A stretch of DNA of 64,000 nt from Pycnopodia helianthoides (GCA_032158295.1 CM063256.1:10214453-10278452); one strand, 5' to 3'; counted from the first letter of the stretch, positions 25,191-40,090 are shown. Numbers and translations are program-made. Notes: generated by a model not told the origin, from the sequence alone.

Positions 25191-25645
25191 GCATGTTCAT
25201 GTACACTTCACTAGGTTTACAGATTAAGTGAACATGCACATGCACTGCATGACATGTATGTAACCTTCTAGAGGTTCTGGGTATAGAATAAAGGGGAACC
25301 CAGACTCGCAAGCCATTTTCAGGATTTGTCACATAATAAATTTTAGCTTTGTCACATTTGGCAAATCTCATCCCTGAAACTTGAACTCTAAAATGTTATG
25401 TTTTGCAAAATCTTTAAATGGCTTCATTTCATTGGCTCAATTGTTAATTGCAAATTTCATATTCGTATGATCAAAAGGTCGTTCAATGGAAAATGCGTTT
25501 GAATAAATAAATCGAAGTCCACAAAGAAATGTTTTATTTTTTGAGAAAAAAACAATTACTTTGGAGAGCACTCTTGATTAACAAACTTCATTTACTGGGA
25601 GCTCTAAAAGACGCTGTACACTTCTTGTGGCACCAGTTACCTTAA

Positions 25646-25679
25646 AACCCTGGTTAGATGTGCACATCTAGCCAGGGTT
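25646..25679. repeat. Near-perfect 34-bp palindrome
   Basis: aaccctggttagatgtg is followed directly by its mirror cacatctagccagggtt, with a single G:T-type mismatch and no loop spacer. Could extrude as a short hairpin; no link to a known site was seen. Confidence 0.8.
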
Positions 25680-26658
25680 GTGTTGTATTAGTCAACATGG
25701 TCAAATGAAGGATTGTGGTATGCCTGGTAATGAAGCCATGGCTAGGAAAACCCCCAAGAACAAACTGGTTGATTTGGACAGCAGATGGCTAACCCCCATA
25801 CCAAACTGCATGCCCCTTTTTGTCACATACACTTGATGTGCCCATCCAGGCATTCATAATCTTTGCCCTAAATTTACACATTCCAACCGGTATAAATATT
25901 GTCACGTCACTGGAACGAAGTACCATAATGTGACGCTACCTCTGTGCACAATGGATTTTTTTTCTTTTGCAATGCCGACATGTTGCCTTTTTTTTTTAAA
26001 GAAATCATTTCCAGGGATATGACTTTGTTGCTGAATCATGATCTGGTCATGTGAAGTGTTTCTTGCCTGCCGTGGAGCGGTGAGCGCATTGAAACATCAG
26101 TAGAAAAAAAAAAGTGATAATGTTATTAGTATTGTTATTTTTTTCGTCTGTTACCCGCAGGTACAGCCCCACACATAACAAGAAAAAAAATTATCAATCT
26201 TGTAAACAATTTCAAGTACAGTACACTGTTTATCTACTGAAATGCAATTTTTAAGGGAAGTTTTGTTCGTCCTTCCTGATTTTTTTTAAATCACGTAGTT
26301 GTATTAATCTCATTAATCTCTTTATAACATTTTTACATCATGTACATCATGTTTTCATTCAGACATGTATTACAGACTCACCAAATTTAACATGTATTTT
26401 TACAATATGAATTGAAAAACATGTTATTGACACTGCACATATTTACATACGTGTATATGTAGTTGCCCGATGGGCTACAGATAACAAATAGTTTTTACTG
26501 GCCAATGGCAGGTTTTATTAGACAGTGTATGAGATTGCCTAGCACTTAGCTCCAGACCTTTAGTTGCCGGCCAGGCTACACTACAGGGTAGTTGGGAAAT
26601 GTTTTTTACTCGCCCATTACAGTTTTGACTAAACAGTGAACTACAGTGTATGGGATAC
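25680..26658. other. Intron 4, later part: nothing recognised
   Basis: AT-rich DNA with poly-T and poly-A patches near 25957, 25988 and 26104. No exon, no clear repeat family. Confidence 0.55.
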
Positions 26659-26836
26659 AGGCTATGGAATTTAATCTTTGAGCATGTTCAGAGGGCAAGG
26701 CTATTTTCATTTTGCATCTAGGGCACTTCCGTTGGAAACTCTTAAAAGTCTATGGGAAACTTTCGAAGGGGCACCAAGGCCAAGACCAAGGGCAACAGCG
26801 GTCATGGCCTCCATGTACATTGTTATCCCAGGCCTC
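26659..26836. repeat. CAGGCCTGGAATT-type element, copy b
   Basis: Left end caggctatggaattt, right end tcccaggcct. Inner marks 'gagggcaaggctattttcat', 'aaaagtctatgggaaacttt' and 'gaaggggcaccaaggccaag'. Confidence 0.6.
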
Positions 26837-28350
26837 ATTTTTTGTACATACTTATGTAGATCATAGATGGGCTAGTGCTAAAGTTGCGACCGGATATAGT
26901 CCAGCTTGACTTAATGCAATGAGTACTGAGAAGAAAGTTGTAACCGGCCTTACTCAACACATTATTGAATTATGCTCATCAATGCCCAAGGATACACAAA
27001 TCCTCTGGATTGAATTGACGAGCCTCCTGGTCATCCAAAGTATTTTATTAATTTTCATTTGGAAAGGTTATCTTGAGCGTCCAGAGCAGCTGATTAGTGA
27101 TTAGCCCGTTCAGGTCGATCCTATAATTAGAAATCCGTCTGGGCTTAGAGGGTGTGCGTTACCGAGGGTGTGCGTTAAGAATAATGTATCAAGAAGTTTT
27201 GTGCTAAGCATGCTGTGGTGTAATGTACAGCTGTCGGATATTATGTGGAGCAAGACGCCATCACACTGTTGTGGTGGACAGTTGTTCACCTTGTTTATGG
27301 AGGCTTTGCAGACTTTGTAAATGAGTTGAAGGTATTAAGGTCAGACAGAAACAGATTGTTTAAAATGATTGGAGTACATGTACTTTTATGTAAAAAACAA
27401 TTTTTGTGTGTGTGAATGTACATGTAGGCCTACCGTGCCAGATGTGGGGCAGAGATGATTTCATTTTCACTACCTTATGGAGACCGAGAACAAAACAGAA
27501 AAGGGATAACCAAGGGTCTCCATAGGGAAATTCTAAAGACTGGGTTGCTCCACAAGGAATTTTGTGTACAAAGTCTATGGGAGGTTCTTAACTACAGGGA
27601 CAAAGGAAAAAACAAAAGATGTCTCCACAGGGATGCAAAAAATTGAATGTGTGTCCCTCCCTACATGTATGTTCCCATACTTAAACACACTCTTTTCATC
27701 CTTGTACAGAAGTTTCCCCCCCCCCCAAATAAATAAAATAAAATAAAATAAATAAATCCTTTAAAGAATTCCTGATATTTTCTGAACACCATGAAGACAC
27801 AATAGGAAGGGTAGGTATGGGGGGGGGGGGGTACACCGTGCCACATATCGAGCACCAAATGTTAAAAGTTTGATTGGCTGTACATTGTAGGTACACGTGT
27901 AGTTACAATGTACATGTATGTGTAGAGTCATGAAATTACAATTAAATTGCACGTGGAATTAGTTGCAATAAAAACTTTGAGCACTCTGCAAATATATTTT
28001 GACATTCAATGAAAAATAGTTGGTGTTTTTTCCTGGAGCTCCTACTTGTGCAAATGGAAAAAACAAATTATTTTAGGGACATTTAAAAAAACAAAACATG
28101 ACCCACCGGTACTTTTACTTCTTGACAGAATTTGTGTGATTTACATGATAATGCGCAATTAAATTATTGTAATTTTCAGGAACAAAGGGCCAACATTGTC
28201 TATTTATTACAAAACAAAGACAAAGGACATCAACCTCTTAAAATAATTACAAAACAAATATCTTGTTAAGACTGAAGAAAGATGTTTTTATGTGCTTTTT
28301 ATGTATTTTAATCCATTGTTGTTTTAATTGATTACCAGTATTTGTAATAA
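26837..28350. other. Intron 4, end: simple sequence, no gene
   Basis: No exon supported. Contains AAATA-type simple repeats at 27728-27757, a C run at 27716-27726 and a G run at 27820-27831. Short open frames on both strands are unsupported. Confidence 0.55.
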
Positions 28351-28673
28351 CAGGGTTCTGCCCAGGATTTCTTTAGTGTGTGGAAAAACGTTTCCCTGGA
28401 AACCATTGCGAGATGGATCAATTACACAGTAGATCATAAAAATATACACAAATCAACAAAGTACTCAAAATTAATGGCTTCGGATACCATTTTTACTGGT
28501 AAATACCCAATTTGACATATCTTTGAAAACCTTTGAAAGGAAATTGCAAGTGTAATTAAAAAATTTGGAAAATGTGTGGTGTTCGGAAACTGAGAAAATT
28601 CTGTCAGTGGTGGTTGGGGAATCCTGAGTGCCGGGCGGGTTTTCCGGCACCGACCACTGTGGGCAGAACCCTG
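28351..28673 (+). mobile_element. CAGGGTTCTGCC element, copy 3
   Basis: 323 bp, CAGGGTTCTGCCCAGG to GGGCAGAACCCTG, the most symmetrical ends of the family. Flanks taataa and taaata are only roughly alike, so the target duplication is not clear here. Lies 152 bp before ROCK exon 5; an ATT run follows it (28736-28764). Confidence 0.85.
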
Positions 28674-28765
28674 TAAATAAGTAGGTAAAGTGCATTGAGA
28701 TTATTTGTTGATGTAATGGGCTATATAAGAATTAAATATTATTATTATTATTATATTATTATTAA

Positions 28766-29002
<237 letters not shown>

Positions 29003-29329
29003 TAACCATGGTAATGGGTTGCAAACTAAGAAATTTTTATTTATTTTAATTTTTTTTGCGTCATCTCAGTCAGGTCATGACAGGCACGTGATTTGTGAGG
29101 AATCTTCCTGATTTCCTAATTTTCAAAAATATCCTAGCCTTTAAATTTCTTGAAAGAAGTATGTAAGCAGTCACCAAAGGGAGAAAGAAATGATCCACCT
29201 TGTTTTCGAACTCTGGAATTCTGGTGATGCACAGAGTTTGTGAAAGTCTGCCTGAAAGCCGTATGGCTGATCAGGCCGGTGTTTATATATCCGGTTTCAT
29301 TGGCATTAAACGACTGAGAATATCTCTAT

Positions 29330-29560
29330 TCCCCCCGGACAGGATGCCAGTCCATCGCAGGTTACTCCCCCAGCTCTCACTGGTACCCATTTGTACTCCC
29401 GGGTGGAGAGAAGCAAACATAATAAAGTGCCTTGCTCAAGGACACAAGTGTTGCAACTGACCAGTCCAGGATTCAAACCCACATTCTGTAAATGACAGAA
29501 CTTTGAGTCCACCGTGCTAGGCTGCTCGGCCACGATGACACCCCAAAGAGTTTTTAAATC
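29330..29560 (-). repeat. SINE-like copy (class II tRNA head) on the minus strand
   Basis: Read on the minus strand it opens with tcatcgtggccgagcagcct, has a Leu-type loop (actcaaag) and a B-box gggtttgaatcc, then 'cacttgtgtccttgagcaag'. A-box and long variable region fit a tRNA-Leu/Ser-derived head. Not a functional tRNA because the stems are broken. Confidence 0.6.
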
Positions 29561-30150
29561 TCCAAAATTGTAATTTCTTGGATGTTCTGGGTCTTGAATA
29601 AGGGGGGAAACCAGACCAGCAAGGCAATTATTTAGGAATCTACATGTATACATTTATATAGGCTTTTTACTTTGCATCTTGCCAGCACATCATGCTGAAA
29701 GATTGTTGGTCGAAGATGCTCGTGATGCCTTAAAAATCAATGCTGGGCACAGTTGGAGTAGTGCTGACCAAGTATAGCGACACATGAATTGGATATTTTA
29801 AGAGAGAATTCTGAAGTGCACTGCACATGCATTGTAGTTCCCTGTGTGGTTTCATCACAAATCTGGCCAAGGCAATACAAAGTGTTTGTTCCTAAGGTAC
29901 ATGGAGCACTAACAAGTCAAGAGATTTCCAATTCATTTTGGACGTCGTGGTTTGATCAATCACAGAGAAACAATCTGTGCACACTGATTTTGTTTGTGGA
30001 TGTGTATTGGCGTGCCCTGTTTGATACACCGTAGTTTGGCATGGCGTATTTGTCATGCGGAGCACCACCATGCTATGCATGATTTGACACACCAAGCTGT
30101 ACTGATACTGAACGCAATTTGCATGATGCGGTACTTGGCTGCCTGACATC

Positions 30151-30227
30151 AGGCTTGCTTGTAAGTCGCAGCGATTATTGTATTCATTCAGGCTCGCTTG
30201 TAAGTCGCAACGATTAATGCATTCATT
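30151..30227. repeat. Two-copy tandem duplication, unit about 40 bp
   Basis: The phrase 'cttgtaagtcgcagcgatta..cattcattc' is repeated at once with small changes (ggctcgcttgtaagtcgcaa). Confidence 0.75.
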
Positions 30228-30572
30228 CTAGTCATCAACAAAAAAACATACCTTAAGTATGATGTTATATCAGTGGCTCTTGTAGAGTAATGTTTTTTTA
30301 TAATTTAATTATTTGTTTCTATAACATCGTGAACAGTCAGATTTTATGAAATGGTGTTTTTTATTTTACTTTTTTCAACTAATGTGTGAAGCTTGGTTCT
30401 GAGGAGTGCAAAGAGCTCTCCTCAAATATTTTAAGGGGAACTTTTTAAAGCTCTCCTCGTTTTCTGAAAATGAAAACTGATTCACATGGATGGAATGTGT
30501 CATACAGTTGTACATCATATGCTGTTTTAGGAATATTAGTTCCAATGTTTTGTTTTCACAAAGTAGCCCTGA

Positions 30573-30737
<165 letters not shown>

Positions 30738-30809
30738 TAGATCCAAATGCCTGTTGACCAATCAGAAATGAGACTAATCGTAATATGCAGATAATAAAAT
30801 TGCTATCAC

Positions 30810-31235
30810 GGGCCTGATGCTTCTTTTATTTTTAAAGGGCAAGTCAATGTCTTCTTTGTAAAGGGCACTTCTGTGAAGGAAATTAAAATTGCTGCTGGAA
30901 TATTCTAAGGGCAGGGTTCTGACCAGGATTTCTTTAGTGGCAGAAAAATGTTTCCCTGGAAACCATTTTGAGGTGGATCATAAAAATAAGACTCAAACCA
31001 AGAAAAACAATATGGGAAAAAAAATGTACGCAATTTTATTGCAAGTTTGATTTAAAACTTTTGTTTGAAAATGTGCATCTAGAAACAAAGAAAATTCTAC
31101 CAGTCACCCTGCCAGTGCTGGTTGGGGAATCCTGAGTGCGGGGCGGGTTTTCCAGCACCAAACCAACTGTGGGCAGAACCCTGTAAGGGGCACAAAGGCA
31201 ATGACAAAGGGGCATGGAGGCAATTGCCTCCGTTT
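30810..31235. mobile_element. CAGGCCTGAT-type element interrupted by a later insertion
   Basis: Left part 30810-30911 (gggcctgatgc, 'aaagggcacttctgtgaagg') and right part 31184-31235 ('gggcacaaaggcaatgac', 'ggaggcaattgcctcc') are the two sides of one copy of the family at 14985-15305. They are split by the element at 30912-31183. Confidence 0.8.
30912..31183 (+). mobile_element. CAGGGTTCTGCC element, copy 4, nested, with 6-bp target duplication
   Basis: 272 bp, CAGGGTTCTGACCAGG to GGGCAGAACCCTG. Perfect direct repeat TAAGGG at 30906-30911 and 31184-31189, made from the host element's own sequence. This fixes the true ends of the family and shows the host is older. Confidence 0.9.
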
Positions 31236-32446
31236 CCTCAGTGTTATGAATGCTTTCTTGTAGCTATTTCTCTATCAGGCACGCTTTCGTCATTGCGCAG
31301 CTATCCCAACTCTTTGTGACTTTTTACTCTGATCTAGTTCTCATAAAGGGAAATAGACGGATTGCTTTAAATCTGTCTACCTGAACTGTTCAACAATCCT
31401 TCTTACTGTATCATCAATCATGGACAGCCTCCTTCTTTATAAATTGACCGTATTTTTGACCGCTTACATGTAAGCTTGTCTGTCCATTCACATGTTGAGA
31501 CACCTTTTGGGGCAGTTTCAGGTACTTAACAACCACTGGAAAAACTACGAGCGTGCTGGATGCAGAGTGGTACCCTTTACTGCCTTTCACATTTTCTTGG
31601 TGAATTTAATTCATTTTGAAAAAGTAAAATACATAAATGTGTACAAGATTAAAAACTCACTGTGGATGACTGGAAATATAAAGATGTTTTGGGTGTATCA
31701 TAAATGTAATGATGGATGATACTTCATACTGTCATATCTTCATCCATTTAGGATGACATGGCAAGGCAGGTTCAAATTGATACCTGTTTCTTTCCCCCTG
31801 GTTGCAATCCATTAATGTCCACCTTAGCTCACAGGAAGCTTATGATTGTATAAAAAGTCAATTTTTGGTTGATGGTATCTAGTGGTGTTTCAGATATGAA
31901 TTTATACCTTGGAGCAATGTTGCGTTTCTCAAATTCAAATTTCATACCCCCCCCACCCCATAGTTTACAAAAATACACAAAAGATTGACTCTGAGTGTAT
32001 CATTTGGCCATAAGAGGGTTTTTTTCTGGGGTAGTGGGGCAGATAGTAGAAATATTTTGGTAAAGTGTGGCACGCAGTCAGAGATGTCATGACAGTGCAT
32101 GAGAAAGATATTTGGCTATATGGCCATTGCAGAGTTTGAATATAAAAAAAATATATATATGTAATATAACAAGCAACTTTCAAAATTTTCAAAATGGCTG
32201 CCAATGCTTGTTGTGTTTTTTCAAACGACAAATCTGTGATGGCCCTACAATGTATACAGGCCTAGCCATATATCTTTCTCAATGACCTGCTCTGCCTGTT
32301 TGCCAAACTCCATGCTTGTATCATCAAAGGCATAATTCCATCACCTACATGTACCTGCCGTACTAGGGGAAAATGAATTTAATTAAATTTTCATTTGAAT
32401 ACAGCGGATGGCCTTTGTATCTCTGCTGGTAAACTAAACAACCTTA
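31236..32446. other. Intron 6, middle: nothing recognised
   Basis: No exon or defined repeat. A C run at 31949-31962 and a TA run near 32151-32160. Confidence 0.55.
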
Positions 32447-32637
32447 GCCCAATTTCGTAGAGCATGTAAACACAAAAAGTTGCTAAGCACAGAAAAATCT
32501 AGCTCTGCAAAAATGGCATACCAACCAAAATACTATACAGTTTACATTGATGCGACTGGTCTCACACTCATTTTCTTGCTTAGCAAAGAAATTTGGTCAG
32601 CAGAATATTCTGCTGAATCACTTTATGAAATTGGGCT
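32447..32637. mobile_element. GGGCCCAATTTCATAGAG foldback, copy 2, diverged
   Basis: Left gcccaatttcgtagagcatg, right tttatgaaattgggct, with inner arms around 'gttgctaagcacagaaaaat' and 'tgcttagcaaagaaatttgg'. More diverged than the copy at 23230-23422. Confidence 0.6.
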
Positions 32638-33240
32638 CTGAATGCTTTAGATGTTGTGCACTTTATTTAAACTAGACCATGTCAACTTGTTAACAAAACA
32701 ACTTAAATTTTTGTTAATACAAATTTACCATATCAATTCAAGAAAAAAAAAAAAAAATCCTGAACAATTATTGAGATGTGCCCACTTTTTAAATTGTTAT
32801 TTTTTTCTTTAAAAATTGATAAATAAAAAACATAAAATACAGTGAAATTTACATAAAATGTCAGATTTAATGTTTTCCTGCAGGAAATCCAGGGTCCATG
32901 GCTTTTTTGTAAACATGTGATGTCATAGGTTATTATGGTCTATATCGCGGTGTTTGAAATTGTCAAAACATCCTATTTTGCTTAACGAAGCCCGGATGTA
33001 CACACAAAACAAATACGCACTGAAATACAACATTTGTGCACTGATCTTTTCCATGCGAGCTACAACGGTTTTTTTTTCAATATTGAGATACAAAAGTCCT
33101 ATTCTTGAACGTTGTTGTTACAGCCAAAGCAATAGCCATGATAGCCGGAAGTCACTTAATTCAGACTGGGCCCTACATGTAAGTTGCTACATTATTGTAC
33201 ATGTAGGTTAACATTCCCTGTTGATCTTTGGGATCCTTAG
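32638..33240. other. Intron 6, end: AT-rich, nothing recognised
   Basis: Poly-A tract at 32742-32757. The 85-codon frame at 32954-33211 has no similarity I recognise and stops before ROCK exon 7. Confidence 0.5.
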
Positions 33241-34608
<1,368 letters not shown>

Positions 34609-34700
34609 GGTGATGGATTTTAGGATCACTTTCAAGTAAAGAACCTTGAGCATAGAGAGTTGACAATCACAGAGAATGTAAATTTTGACAAGCTTTTGTT

Positions 34701-34982
34701 CTGGCAGTGGTCTAGCCGTTAAGATATCTGCTCTAGAATATAGGGTCGTGGGTTCAAATCTTACCTGGAAAAGCACTGAGTATACAGTACTTATCACAGG
34801 TCAGGGTATGGGTTATATCAAAATGATATATCCTCTAACACTGATGGCACCTTACTGCTGCTAATCATATGCTTTATTCTCGCCCATTGACGGGGCACAT
34901 TCGATGGTTTAGTGATTAAGACATCTGCTCTAGAATGTGGGGCCGTGGGTTCGAATCCCACCTGGAAAGGCACTGAGTATAC
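34701..34982 (+). repeat. Two tRNA-Glu-like SINE heads in direct order
   Basis: First head about 34701-34770 (tggtctagccgttaagatat, gggttcaaatctta), second about 34900-34968 (tggtttagtgattaagacat, gggttcgaatccca), each followed by 'cctggaaa' and 'gcactgagtatac'. D-arm and the CTC-centred loop (tgctcta) recall tRNA-Glu. The stems are imperfect, so read as SINE copies and not working tRNAs. Confidence 0.6.
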
Positions 34983-35160
34983 AATGGCTTTTCACTCATC
35001 CGTGTTGTGGTAAATTCAAAGATTTTATTGAAGTTTTTGTTCTCCTCAGTGCTTTTGTCGGGGGTTGGTTGCACAGCTTCTATGCACAACTATAGAAGAA
35101 TGTTGATATCTTGTGGATAACATTTGAGTTAAGTTTTAAGTTTTTATTTGCTTGTTGCAG

Positions 35161-35258
35161 AGAGAATCGACTTGGAAGGAAGGGAATATCCGAGATCAAG
35201 AAGCACCCATTCTTCAATGCTAAGAATGATATGTGGACGTTCGGCAACATCAGACAGA
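35161..35258 (+). CDS. ROCK: ROCK exon 9: end of kinase domain
   Basis: Completes Arg, then ENRLGRKGISEIKKHPFFNA and KNDMWTFGNIRQ. The RLGR..G..EIK.HPFF pattern is the usual last helix of AGC kinases. Acceptor AG 35159-35160, donor GTAAGT from 35259. Confidence 0.95.
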
Positions 35259-35499
35259 GTAAGTCTTTAGTCTCTGATTCAAAAACGTACCGGGCCCCTT
35301 GCATAAAATGGATAGGGTAGCCGTGCTGTACTGGGTCTAGTCAAGTTCAGGTAAAACCAGGCATATTATTTTTTTTTTTACATTTGAGGTAGTTGTGTAA
35401 TATGAAGTGGTGTTACTGCACACCTGAGTATATAACAAAAGCTGTTTTCATTTTGATAAAAGCGCTTTCAACAACACATTCAGAGATTGAATTTGGCAG

Positions 35500-35679
35500 A
35501 ATATGCACAAGACCACGGGTCTTGTAGCTCAAAATGTTTAGTGGACCAGAATTTGTTTTACAAGACCAGAATCAAATTGAAAAAAAAAAACTTCCCGACA
35601 AAGTTGAACATGCATTGAACTGGCCTGACACTAGAACTACTGGCCTCGGGCCTGTGGTCCAGTTAAAATTTGAGCCCTG
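35500..35679 (-). repeat. CAGGGCTCG-type element, reversed fragment
   Basis: Ends 'aaaatttgagccctg' and carries 'actggcctcgggcctgtggt', the reverse of the family at 7148-7510. Lies 90 bp before ROCK exon 10. Confidence 0.6.
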
Positions 35680-35693
35680 ACATTCGGTTTTAA

Positions 35694-36706
<1,013 letters not shown>

Positions 36707-36737
36707 ACTTTTCAGTACACGAAATGGGAGTGATAAG
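36707..36737 (+). CDS. ROCK: ROCK exon 11: short linker
   Basis: Completes Lys and adds ten codons, LFSTRNGSDK, corresponding to the poorly conserved linker between kinase tail and coiled coil. Support is from flanking AG (36705-36706) and GTAAGT (36738), and from phase agreement with exons 10 and 12 rather than strong sequence similarity. Confidence 0.8.
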
Positions 36738-36981
36738 GTAAGTCCAAGATTTCTCAATTTTGTCAAATCAAAGCATAGCCGAATAAAAGCAATTAGCCAA
36801 CTTGTGGGCTGTTCTTTCTGTATTTGCTCTCTTTTTTCCATTCTTGTAGAGATTAGTTCAATCTTGTAGAGTTTTGAACATTTCAACTCCCACCTGCCTG
36901 CATGCTTTATTACTTCTTGTCAAATGTCAGTCTCTTTCAAAGTGCTATGTCTTGCACGCACAACTTGCAGGAACATTAGTA

Positions 36982-37145
36982 CAGTCAACCCCCTGTATAA
37001 AGAGGTTCTGCCGTATAAAGAGCAAATTCTTAAGTCCCAGTCGCATTTTCTACTTTGTGTTTCTTTGTCTTGCTGTCCTCTTTTAACAACGTTCCTGTTA
37101 TAAACAGGTAAATCCCAGTGATCGTGCTATAATGGGAGGTGACTG
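36982..37145. mobile_element. Short CAGTCAACC element with TA duplication
   Basis: 164 bp between TA dinucleotides; left CAGTCAACCCCCTGTATAAA, right tataatgggaggtgactg. Ends resemble those of the pogo-like element at 42217-43243 (CAGTCGACTCCCGT). Probably a Tc1/mariner-pogo type miniature element. Confidence 0.65.
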
Positions 37146-37149
37146 TAGT

Positions 37150-38790
37150 AACTTTGCATTATGTTCTGTTTACTCCCCTGTAAAGGTGTTTAAAATGATA
37201 TGGACGCTGGAAAGCTACAAACTATGAAAAGAGCAAATCCACAGTTACTAAGAGGTCATTCAGAATAGTCGATGTTTAAAAAAAAAAAATAATAATGACC
37301 CACCCACCAACCCAAAATTTTAATTTTGAAGTATTGAATGACTTGATAATATATTCTATACACTGAAGAACAAAGTAGTACCTCAAAAGGTGCAGATATT
37401 TTAGATCAAGGGTCTCCAACACCAGTAGTTTTCAACGGCTTTTCCTGGCCAGCTGTTTTTGTTTTTTTCCCGTTTTCTTTGTAAAAAATGTTTGCTCTTA
37501 AAAAAAAATACCTCAATGATTGGTTGCTGTGTTTACTGCAAACAAAATTTTTGAATATTTGTGTAACATTGGTACAAACTGTGGCCATCTGTTTTTGCAT
37601 TGCATTATGGCTTCCCATAGTTTTTCAACCTTGGTCGGCAAAACCTGGGGCTCTGACGTTGCTATAGAAAGATGTATTGATCCAATTCTCATGACCTCTT
37701 CGCTCAACATTAGTATGAACTCGGTGTGGCTTAAAAATCTCCCTTGTGACTATCCTTCTTTTTGTACACGTTTGTGTAGATTGTAGACTAACCGTCATTT
37801 ACATTTACAGTGTAGAAAGCAGACTAACTTTAATTTTTAATATTAGTGATTGTGTTCTTGTTCTTTTTATCCATCTATGGTTTCGCTTGATCGGGATCAA
37901 CCTCACTCTGGTGTGAACTTTGACCTTTGGTTTGACCTAACATTAGCATGATGTGAGTTGTTTTTTAAAAAGTACATGTATTTCTGTAACTAATATACAT
38001 CCTGGCATTATAATTGTTTGTAGAAATTTGACTGACTAAATTTCTCTAAAAACATGAGAATTTTGAGTTTTTATTTTGGTTTTGAAGTGGTACTAAATCT
38101 TGAAGTTTATTGAATCTTGGAGAGTAAAGTTTTTGTCATCCTCTTGTTTTCAATAAACACATTATCCAACCACTCTGTGCAAGTTCCATCAAGTTCGGTT
38201 GCCCCGAAAAAAACACACAACAAAAACAAAACAAGTTTTTGATTTGCCAGCGATTTTTGTGCATCTTCATCTTCAAGGTTTATTTCCATTGTGGCAATCA
38301 AAATAAGAAACTGTGATTTTGGGGGGCTTCAATTTCTTACTTTGACAAGTATTGTGCCAAATGGATAAAAACATTAAGGATTGGTACTGGCATAAAATAA
38401 TGTAATCTGCAATTGTTTAGATTAGAACTAACAAATTATTTTTTGGATGATTATAAATTATGTGCTTTGTCTTGAAGTTGAATCTTGAAAAAAAACACCC
38501 CAAAAAACAAAACAGTCATCTTGTTTGTGTTGTTTCACATTTTCATCTAGATGGAAACAAAGAAATAGAATCGACGTAGAAATAAAAGTTGCGCTATTTT
38601 AAAAGCATAGCAAAGAAAAACAAAATCACGCTCAGCATCATGGTGTTATAAAACCTCTAAGTAGCTTTTGCTCCCAACTGCTCAGCCGTCCTGTCTTGCT
38701 GGATTCTCTCTCGGATAACATGACGAATTGAAACTTGCAACCCAGAGACAGTTATGTTGGTTTAAGATACGGACCACGGAGCATTGTGAT
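37150..38790. other. Intron 11, middle: nothing recognised
   Basis: No exon or clear repeat; poly-A tract at 37279-37288. Open frames on both strands lack similarity or splice support. Confidence 0.5.
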
Positions 38791-39036
38791 CAGGGCCCAA
38801 TTTCATAGAGCTGCTAAGCACAAACATTTGCTTAGCATGAAATTTCTTCATTGATAAAAACAGGATTACCAACCAAATTTCCACGTGATTTTCAGGATAA
38901 GCAGACAACAGCTGAATACCAGTAACAGGCAATATTCAACACATGGAAATTTGGTTGGTAACCCTGTTTTTATCAAGGAAGAAATTTCATGCTAAGCAAA
39001 TTTTTGTGCTTAGCAGCTCTATGAAATTGGGCCCTG
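38791..39036. mobile_element. GGGCCCAATTTCATAGAG foldback, copy 3, most symmetrical
   Basis: 246 bp, CAGGGCCCAATTTCATAGAG to its mirror ending gaaattgggccctg. Long arms pair almost end to end, for example 'tgcttagcatgaaatttctt' with 'gaaatttcatgctaagcaaa' and 'ggattaccaaccaaatttcc' with 'ggaaatttggttggtaaccc'. Confidence 0.85.
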
Positions 39037-39675
39037 TCCTTCTAGGGAGGTTTGCGGAGAGATCACGTACAAAAAACATTCTGTATGAGTTTTGGTGGTT
39101 GTGAAGAGAACTAGTGGTTTGACAACTTGATGGTTTTGATCAGTATGCTCTGATCGTCTTCAGGAGGAATGGATGGACTCTGAAGGCAATCAGAGCATAC
39201 TGTTTAAACATCGAGGTGGCAGCTCACCGGTTCTTTTCAGAACCACCACAACTCGCCTGCAAAGCAGCAGTCAACAGCTTTCTCCTCGATTCAACCTATG
39301 CAACTCAAAGTTTTTAATTGTTTTAAAATCTTTGTAATTGTTATCCTTTTTCCCTGTGTATATTGAGTGTCTGTACCTTTTAGAAATGTTTTTATCGGCA
39401 GACTGAACCTTAAGGTTATTGGAAAATTTACATTTTCCTCCTCAGTCTAGCCTTCTCCATATCTGTTTTGGATCTCTTTTGTGTGTAAATTTTTTAATGA
39501 ACTTGTGGAGAGAAATAAAATAATAATACCTCGTAGAGAGAGTTTTATGTACATGGTGTCTGCGCAGAGCACTACATTGTGTTCCAACCGTGCAAAGTTT
39601 CAAATCCTACTGATCTGTCTTTGTTGTGATGCATTTGTCAACCACTGTTTAAATACAATACATCGGTTTGTTTAC

Positions 39676-40018
39676 TTAAAGGCCCTGTACACTATTGGTA
39701 AGATCGAAAAACACAATGTTCACAGATTCACACATAACTTACATGATTTAAAGAAAGTAATGGTAGAAAGGGTTCCTTAAAATATTTTTCTCTAAAATGC
39801 TATCGTTTCTGAGAAACGAGTAAAAACAATAGTAATTATCGCGCGCGATAATTTGAAAAAACAGAAAACACATAAGATCTCTTTTCACTATTTTCTCGTG
39901 ACCTCGATGACCAATTGAGCTCAAACTTTCACAGGTTTGTTTGTTCATGCATATGTTTAATCACACAAAATGTGGACACTGATTTTGAGCTGTTACCAAA
40001 AGTGTACAATACCTTTAA
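39676..40018. mobile_element. TTAA foldback element (AGGCCCTGTACACTATTGG family)
   Basis: 343 bp with TTAA at both edges; ends AGGCCCTGTACACTATTGGT and ccaaaagtgtacaatacct mirror each other. Related to 17962-18350. Ends 51 bp before the 21-nt exon 12, so it provides most of the upstream acceptor region. Confidence 0.75.
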
Positions 40019-40069
40019 CATGTCTCTCTCAATGCAAATTGTTAACAATGAGCTTTTTGTGTTCCTCAG

Positions 40070-40090
40070 GGTCCGGGACCATCTTCATCG
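40070..40090 (+). CDS. ROCK: ROCK exon 12: 21-nt microexon
   Basis: Seven codons, GPGPSSS, with acceptor CTCAG ending 40069 and donor GTAAGT from 40091. It keeps phase 0 on both sides, so it can be included or skipped without changing the frame. It lies in a low-conservation Ser/Gly linker. The call rests on splice sites and phase only. Confidence 0.65.

Noticed and set aside
34900..34968. tRNA-Glu gene
   Set aside because: Good B-box and D-arm, but repeated 200 bp upstream with the same 3' extension, and the stems are imperfect.
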